NCBI RefSeq assembly: GCF_027595985.1
Contig: NC_073313.1
Span: 104,737,052-104,801,051, forward strand
Reading direction: 5' to 3'
Origin: Sorex araneus
Taxonomy: Eukaryota > Chordata > Mammalia > Eulipotyphla > Soricidae
Length of the DNA: 64,000 nt
Shown: positions 55,790 through 64,000 of the stretch, one piece after another
Layout of the letters: each line of letters opens with the position of its first letter
How positions within the stretch are numbered: position 1 is the stretch's first letter
Notes under the pieces: generated by a model
Database searches by the model: none
What the model was told of the DNA's origin: nothing
Seen by the model: the letters and a program-made list of their open reading frames with translations, nothing else
Position numbers and translations under genes: made by a program

Positions 55790-57450
55790 AGTATAGAAGG
55801 ACCCCTTGACACCATAAAGTTTGGATTTATATAAGAGCTGGGGGAATAGCCCCAGAGGCTCTCTTGCTCTGTTTTCTTCTCTATCAAATGGAGGTAGACC
55901 CTAAGGAATTCTTTTCCCAATGGAAGACTGCAAAACAGAATGCAGGGTAGCCACGAGGAGAGGCGCTCAGCATCTCGGACTCCTGCCTTCATGCCATGCT
56001 ACTGATAGCGGGCTAAAGTGAGTCAATAGGAGGCCCCAGCAGAGAGGGCGTGCCCAGGCAAGGGAGCTTTCCTGCCACCGCTCTTCCCTTGTCCTGGTTC
56101 TAGCTACAGGAGAGCTGAGCCCAGAACCCCAGAGTCCCCAAACCTAAGTATTCCCAGGATCACCGTGTTCTTTTGCCTTCCCCGCTCCCCAGCTTGGTTG
56201 GGAATGGAACAACAGAAAGCTACTCCTGTCTGTGACTAACAAACAGCCACAAAGTTCCTCTTATCTAGTCAAGCAACCGCTGTGGCCTCAGAAGTTGCAG
56301 TGTTTGTCTCTGTTTGGCCTGCGTTGCCTTGGAAACCAAGTTCTCTTTCCCACTGTGAACTGTGGGCACCGTTTTCCCCCGTTCTGGTAGGGAAGGGCCT
56401 TACAACCTTAAAGGCTATATGTTTACTGGGTGGTCTTCTGGGAGTCCTTTGTTTTTATCCGTTGGTGGTAGTTGAGCTGGAAATTGGGTGTGGCAAGTCT
56501 CCAGAAAGTCCATCAGCAACTGTCCACAGTGGAAGAGGTTTAGGAGTTAAATGGGAACTTGGTTTAGATTTGGAGGGTAGCTGTCCTAGTTTAACATATT
56601 GACGCCAGTGGCACATATCACTGGCGGCTCATACATGGATGTAACTTAATTAACACAAATTGCAGTGCTGGCATCATTCAAAGTGTTCAAAATGTGCATC
56701 ATTCCCACTGCTGTGAATTCCGCTCATCGGGAGCAAATCTGCAATTGTAGTCCATGAACTTGGCTGGCATTGTGAGCGAAGAGGTGAGGTGCAAGGGAGC
56801 AAAAATTGGGATGAGAGGCCAGCAATCAGTGTCTACCTCACTTATGGTGAGTTTTTGTGATCTGCCAAGAACAGTCCTTGCCCCACGTATGCCCTTTACA
56901 GCAAAGAAGCATTTAGAGTGTGCATGTGTTAGGGCCGGCAAATGGACTCAAGGGAGGGGACCAAGAACTCTTGGTCCCCGACATTTGTGGCTTGGGAAAG
57001 TCTAGGAGTTCTGTTAAATTTCAAGTGACTACGAGTGAAGTGTCTGCACAGTAGGAAGCTGAGATTGTACAGACTCGGGAAGGTGATGGCTTCCCCTGGG
57101 AACACGAGGTGGGGCACTTAGAACACGGCTCAGGGGCTGGATAGGATGTGGTAAAGGAAAGGAACTGCTAATCGGACACAATCAGAGAAGTGCCAGGATT
57201 CCAGAGGCCACCCACGTGGGACTGGAAAAAGGATGACGGGAGAGGAGGAAATGCAAAACAAGGCAGAGGAGGGGCCCTGGGCTCAGGGTCCTTGGACTTA
57301 GCTCTGCCCACATACTTAGTGAACTTGGAGAGTGAACTTTTAACACTAACCAGGGAAGAAACAGGGACTGAGAGCATCTGTCTTTGCGGGGTCCCAGGAC
57401 AGGCTCTTCTGTGGACTGGTCTGAAGGAGAAGGTGCACTGTGAGTACAGT
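55790..57450. other. Unique downstream flank of TSC22D3
   Basis: Unusually free of SINE sequence. Apart from the palindrome near 56603 I see no nameable element. Conserved non-coding function is possible but unsupported. Confidence 0.35.
56591..56649. mobile_element. Possible piggyBac/Looper-like end
   Basis: TTAA at 56591 is followed by CGCCAGTG (56603-56610), GCACATAT and CACTGGCG (56619-56626), an 8-bp perfect stem. A TTAA plus terminal hairpin recalls Looper-type piggyBac relics. Only one end is seen. Confidence 0.3.
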
Positions 57451-57451
57451 G

Positions 57452-57675
57452 GTTCTTTTTTAATTAAAAAAATTTTAAATTTTATTGAATCACTGTGAGA
57501 TAGTTACAAGCTTTCATGTTTGGGTTACAATCTCACAATGATCAAACACCCATCCCTCCACCAGTGCACATTCCCCACCACCAATATCCCGGGTATACCC
57601 CCCCTTCCCCACCCTCCCCCTGCCTCTATGGCAGACAATATTCCCCATAGTCTCTCTCTACTTTTGGGCGGAGTG
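57452..57675 (-). mobile_element. 5'-truncated L1 3' UTR insertion
   Basis: Reverse copy with TTATTGAATCACTGTGAG and AACACCCATCCCTCCACC. The only clear transposon within 3 kb of the gene. Confidence 0.8.
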
Positions 57676-58059
57676 CAGTGTGTTTTGAAGAGGCCAGGGG
57701 CCCTGCTTATGCTCATTTGGGTCTTCTCTTCATGCCCACTCACATGTTACTAGCCCTTTGCTTTAAAGCCTCCCTCCTCAATCGCTCCCTTTGGTCAGTT
57801 GGAGTGTAGTCACCTCAAAACTATCACGAAACAGCAGGAGCAGGGACACCGAGGGGCAGATGCACAACGCAAGTCTCTTAAATGGGTTGAATAGCACCTC
57901 TGTCATCAGTGCTGGGGGTAGAAGAAGGGTGAGGGACAAGCACGGATGTGGCACTGAAGGACGTTGCTCATGAATATTCAATGGTTTCCCCTTCACAACC
58001 ATACCAGGGGCCCCTACCACCCACTCCATTTATAATCAACCAGACACCACTGTTATTTT

Positions 58060-59369
58060 TAGAAAAAAAAAGAGCAAAGTTTTATTGAAATTTCAAGCTA
58101 CATCTGAAAAATCAAAATCCAAATCCTGGACACATTTATCAGGATTAGGTGTCAGAAAGTGGAAAGTGTTCACTGCTATAGAACCCCTCCCCTCACCCGA
58201 CAAGCTCCCTGAGCACGTGACCCAGGCCCCATCAGGTCCATAAGCTACCCCCATCCAGTCCTTGTCCACAAGAGGATGTAAGCCCACCAATTGTTCTGTT
58301 CTCTTGAAAGTTTTCCACCAGCATTCTCCCCCCTCAGGGAAAAAAATGTGTTTCAAAGGACACTGTGAAGTCCCAGCTGATCTCCTCTCAACCCCATTCT
58401 ATGTATTCAGCACCAGTGAATGGCGTTCCATAGAGGACCTCACATATGTGTTTTCTGGGGGGTGGGGGGAGGGGGCACACGGCGACACTAGGAAAGGCAT
58501 CCATGTCTGCACTCCGAGGCTGGCCCCTTCCCTAACTTCATTCTGGCATCTCACGTAAACCTCAAGAACAAACTAGATCGACTGGAGAAATGAACACAGT
58601 CCAAAATTAGCCTTAAGAGATCAGGAACCAGCTTCCAAAGCTGGTCAGGCCGTTCAACATGTAAGTGTGTGTATGGATACATTGCTACACTAAGATACAG
58701 ATCTAGCCCTATGTGTATAGATACGCATGTATGGCTATATAGAAAAACTATGCCAATACTAACCAAACAGAACTTTGTAAGCGGTCATCCCAAAGCCGTA
58801 ATCCCACACTGGGCTGTGCACAAAGCCATGCAGTATATCCTACGAAACAACAGAGGCTGGCTTGGCTCAATCTCTCCCGTCTGGGACCCTGCCTTCGCGA
58901 GACAGGGGGAGAAGAGAGAGGTTGCCTCTGCTAAAAACACAAGTGGCTTCTTCATAGGAACAGTTGTTGTCGGGTGATGTTGAAAATGTCCACGGAAATG
59001 AAAAAAAAAACAGACCCCTTTTACTTTCTACAGCAAACTGGCATTTCTTCTCTGACTACCTCTTCTCCTCTGCCAGTCGCGTCTAAGTTACCCAGGTCCT
59101 GGGAACCCTCAGGGCCTGGGAGCATTAGAGGCTCACTGGCTTGGGCTTACGAGTTCCCATGCAACTCAGCCTCCAGAGACCTGCTCTTGGTCAGGGGTCT
59201 GTCACTGAAGTGGACCCAGGTGGCCATGTCCTTGGGACATCTCTTGGCACCAGCTATGCTAGGTGTAAAGTTCTCCACGTGAGATGACGCTTAGGGAGCC
59301 AAAAAACAAACTGGAAAGAACTAGGTAGAACAGGTTTTGTGGCTCTGCCCACCAGAAGGACAGAGCCAC
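58060..59369 (-). other. TSC22D3: TSC22D3 3' UTR
   Basis: Extends from the stop at 59370 to an AATAAA (reverse complement at 58081-58086). It is about 1.3 kb and free of recognised transposons. Cleavage position is estimated from the signal. Confidence 0.75.
58081..58086 (-). terminator. Polyadenylation signal of TSC22D3
   Basis: AATAAA on the minus strand, followed downstream by an ACTTTGC and T-rich stretch. It sits at the expected end of the 3' UTR. Confidence 0.75.
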
Positions 59370-61830
<2,461 letters not shown>

Positions 61831-61855
61831 GTCAGAGATATTTCGGCTCCTGCTT

Positions 61856-61864
61856 CTTTATATA
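61856..61864 (-). promoter_or_regulatory. TATA box of the TSC22D3 short-isoform promoter
   Basis: TATATAAAG on the minus strand, correctly placed for a start near 61830. It sits at the edge of the CpG island. Confidence 0.75.
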
Positions 61865-61872
61865 GGAGGAGC

Positions 61873-61907
61873 CTGCTGCGTCACATGGCGTCAGGGGCCA
61901 TGCAAAT
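61873..61907 (-). promoter_or_regulatory. CRE-like pair and octamer upstream of TATA
   Basis: Two TGACG-type cores face the promoter (TGACGCCATGTGACGCA on the minus strand, 61878-61894). An exact ATGCAAAT octamer lies at 61900-61907 on the plus strand. They suggest cAMP/ATF and POU-factor input. Confidence 0.6.
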
Positions 61908-61971
61908 GAGTCCTGTACCGGGCTGTGGGGCCCAGCTAAACCACATCCCCTCCCTGAACCTTAGCTGGGAC

Positions 61972-61979
61972 TGTAAACA
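61972..61979. promoter_or_regulatory. Forkhead (FOXO-type) site
   Basis: TGTAAACA, a full forkhead core, about 110 bp upstream of the TATA box. FOXO3 regulation of GILZ is established in other mammals. Confidence 0.55.
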
Positions 61980-61989
61980 GTTCAGCACT

Positions 61990-64000
61990 TTCTGTGCCAA
62001 CTGGCATCTCCAAAGAGAGCTCGGGAGGATGGGTAAAAACCAAACTGAAGCGGATTGCAAGAGAAAGAAGTCCAAATGCCATGACAAGAGGTCAAAACCA
62101 TTCAGTAGCAACGGGGGCTGGTCCAGAGAGCTTGCCTTTATGTGTTAGCCAGCGTATGACCCTCATCCCCATGGTTTTGTGTCACCCCACATCACATTCC
62201 CTGATCTCCCACCCTCCCCACCCACAGGCCCACCTTTCCTCCCACAGGCTGCCCTCTCAGCCTCTGTCCTATGCACCTATGTTGTTCCTAGCATGTCACG
62301 TCACTCAAGCCAGCCAACACAACAGGCACCTGCCCACCCCCCAACACGCGCCTCCCAGCAACTGCTTTCTTCTATACTGACATATGCACAGACCCAAGTT
62401 GTGTACTGACGTTGCACATAGGTGAGCTAATCTGTGCTGTCCACTGTGCACATATGGTGAAAAGCGTGTCAAGGAAGTTTAAAAAGTGGGGAAGCTTGCA
62501 TTGGGGAGCAGCTCGGGCCAGTTGAGTGACAGGGAGCGGGGTGGCCAGAGGGAAAGCGGGAGCAGAGTGACCACATAATGACAAGTCCCTTTCGCCTTGG
62601 CCTCCACACCCTACTCTGCAAAGAAAATACATTCACTATTATCCAGCATCGCATGTGCCTCCTTTTACAAACAAAACAAAACAGGACTTGGAGACTTTCT
62701 GAGGAACAACAAACGGTAAACTACAAACGCAGGCTGTGAATCAACCATCCCCATGAAATGCTTGCCCTGTGATGGGTTCAGCCATAGAGGGTGAGAGGCT
62801 ACTTCGGGAACAAAAAGATTGGAGATCACAAGGAAAATAGGTGGTTGGTGCCTACGAAACATTATATGTTTCTGTCAAAATAGAGTTATACTTTTCAGCC
62901 TCAAGCTCAAAGAGGTGAAAAAAAGCAGACAAAACTCGAGGTCCTTTCTATGGGCTCTTTCCTACGCGAGTCCACCTGGTGGACAGAAGCAGAATTGCAG
63001 CCAGCAAGAGCAGTCGGGACAGAAGGGATAGGTGATGCAACTTGGGAGTGTTATTTACAATTTAGGGCCCTAAGGAGAACATTGGGTTCCACCACATAGA
63101 TAGAGTTTGGATGGAGCTAAGGCCAGTGCCCATGAATCAGTTTGTGATTCAGGCTGTGGTCCAAAGAAATACCCTAATGCAATCATGCTATTGGAAAAGT
63201 ACTGGAACCTCTTATCAGCAAAAGAAGGTAATTATTATTTGCTTCAGGATATTTCTCCTAACCAGGTGCCTGGCACCGACACTCTGGCTATGGCCCCAGT
63301 TTAGCCCAATCTGAAGACCTTGATTTTCCTGTAGGCTGCCAATGCAACTATATCACTGAATGGCCAGTAGTTTTCATGATGATGGGAAGTGCCCGCTGGA
63401 TCATATGAATAATAATAAATGAACATGGGACATTCTATTGGTAAAGGGCCCGCATGTAGAACTATCCAAGCAGACAAACTTCACCAGCTCAGATGGATTT
63501 TTTTCCACTCCAGATTAAATAGGAGAGCATACCAATTCTAGGATATTCAGTTAACTTGAGATCAAGCTTTTCTGAACGCCATGTTTGCACCAAGTGCTGC
63601 GGAGCAGACAGAACAAATACAGACTAAGTTTATATGTCATCAAGAACATTAGCTGAGGGGTAAAATCTTCCATAAATTAGGGAGCTTAAGAGATGCTTGA
63701 ATTCCCTGATAGGAATCTGCATTCTGTGCCATGAAGAGCTTTCTGGGCGCAGGAAGTCTAACTGACCATTGGCTTGTAAATCTTTCCTAAACTACTGCTC
63801 TTCAACTCACCCCAAGATTCCAAAGGAGATGATGAAAAGAAAAGGGGAGAAATAAATAAGCTGGGTTGGCAGGGGGAAAAAAAAGTACTAGGAAGTCAGG
63901 GCATAGGGCGGAAGAGAAGAAAGATTCCTCAATATGGATTCCCTTATATGGAGACAGAGACAGAAAACTCCAGGTGGTTGGGACAAGAAAGGCAAAGAGA
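61990..64000. other. TSC22D3 upstream region
   Basis: Transposon-free as far as I can see. It would be intronic for the long isoforms. No additional exon could be supported. Confidence 0.5.
63051..63090. promoter_or_regulatory. Candidate GRE plus forkhead composite
   Basis: TTATTTAC (63051-63058) is a forkhead site. 17 bp away, AGAACATTGGGTTCC (63076-63090) matches the glucocorticoid response element AGAACAnnnTGTTCY at all but one key position. It lies about 1.25 kb upstream of the predicted start, where glucocorticoid control of this gene would be expected. Confidence 0.6.

Noticed and set aside
63608..63650. Additional AGAACA half-sites upstream of TSC22D3
   Set aside because: They lack a matching second half-site at the required spacing, so they are not listed as GREs.

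Overview
The window is mammalian nuclear DNA. Spliced exons with canonical GT-AG sites, a CpG-island promoter and dense LINE/SINE content exclude a prokaryote. The commonest repeat is a tRNA-headed SINE with body landmarks CATATGG, CCTGAGTGCAGAGCC and GGGTGTGACCCAAAAAGC, which I recognise as the shrew SINE. Together with an RTE-clade LINE resembling RTE1_Sar, this points to a Sorex shrew, most likely Sorex araneus. The host gene is X-linked in other mammals, so this is probably X-chromosome sequence.

The only host gene I can support is TSC22D3 (GILZ, glucocorticoid-induced leucine zipper), on the minus strand at about 58060-61830. Three coding exons (61499-61620, 60747-60798, 59370-59600) join in frame to a 134-residue protein. 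A 1.3 kb 3' UTR ends at an AATAAA. A TATA box, CRE-like and octamer sites lie just upstream of exon 1. A forkhead site sits about 110 bp upstream of the TATA box, and a forkhead plus near-consensus glucocorticoid response element pair lies about 1.2 kb upstream of the promoter.

The other 58 kb, downstream of TSC22D3, is a gene desert built from nested retrotransposons. No exon of PRPS1, the expected tail-to-tail neighbour, was recognised. Layout: 1-4000, L1 3' debris and SINEs; 4000-6040, a SINE-free interval with an orphan CpG-rich patch and a 24-bp T-box-like palindrome; 6050-25500, unique sequence with SINEs, L1 and RTE fragments; 25500-29640, older L1M plus a 1.6 kb 5'-inverted RTE copy; 29670-35406, a full-length L1 between 15-bp duplications with broken ORF1 and ORF2; 35400-55800, further SINEs, L1 3' ends, CpG-rich coding-free retro-insertions and RTE-derived non-autonomous elements; 55800-64000, almost repeat-free sequence around TSC22D3.

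Two retrotransposition systems coexist. L1 appears to mobilise the A-tailed SINE. The RTE element appears to mobilise a second SINE that keeps the same tRNA head but replaces body and tail with RTE-like modules, and also headless elements resembling the bovine Bov-A / BovB arrangement. Target-site duplications give the insertion order at many loci.
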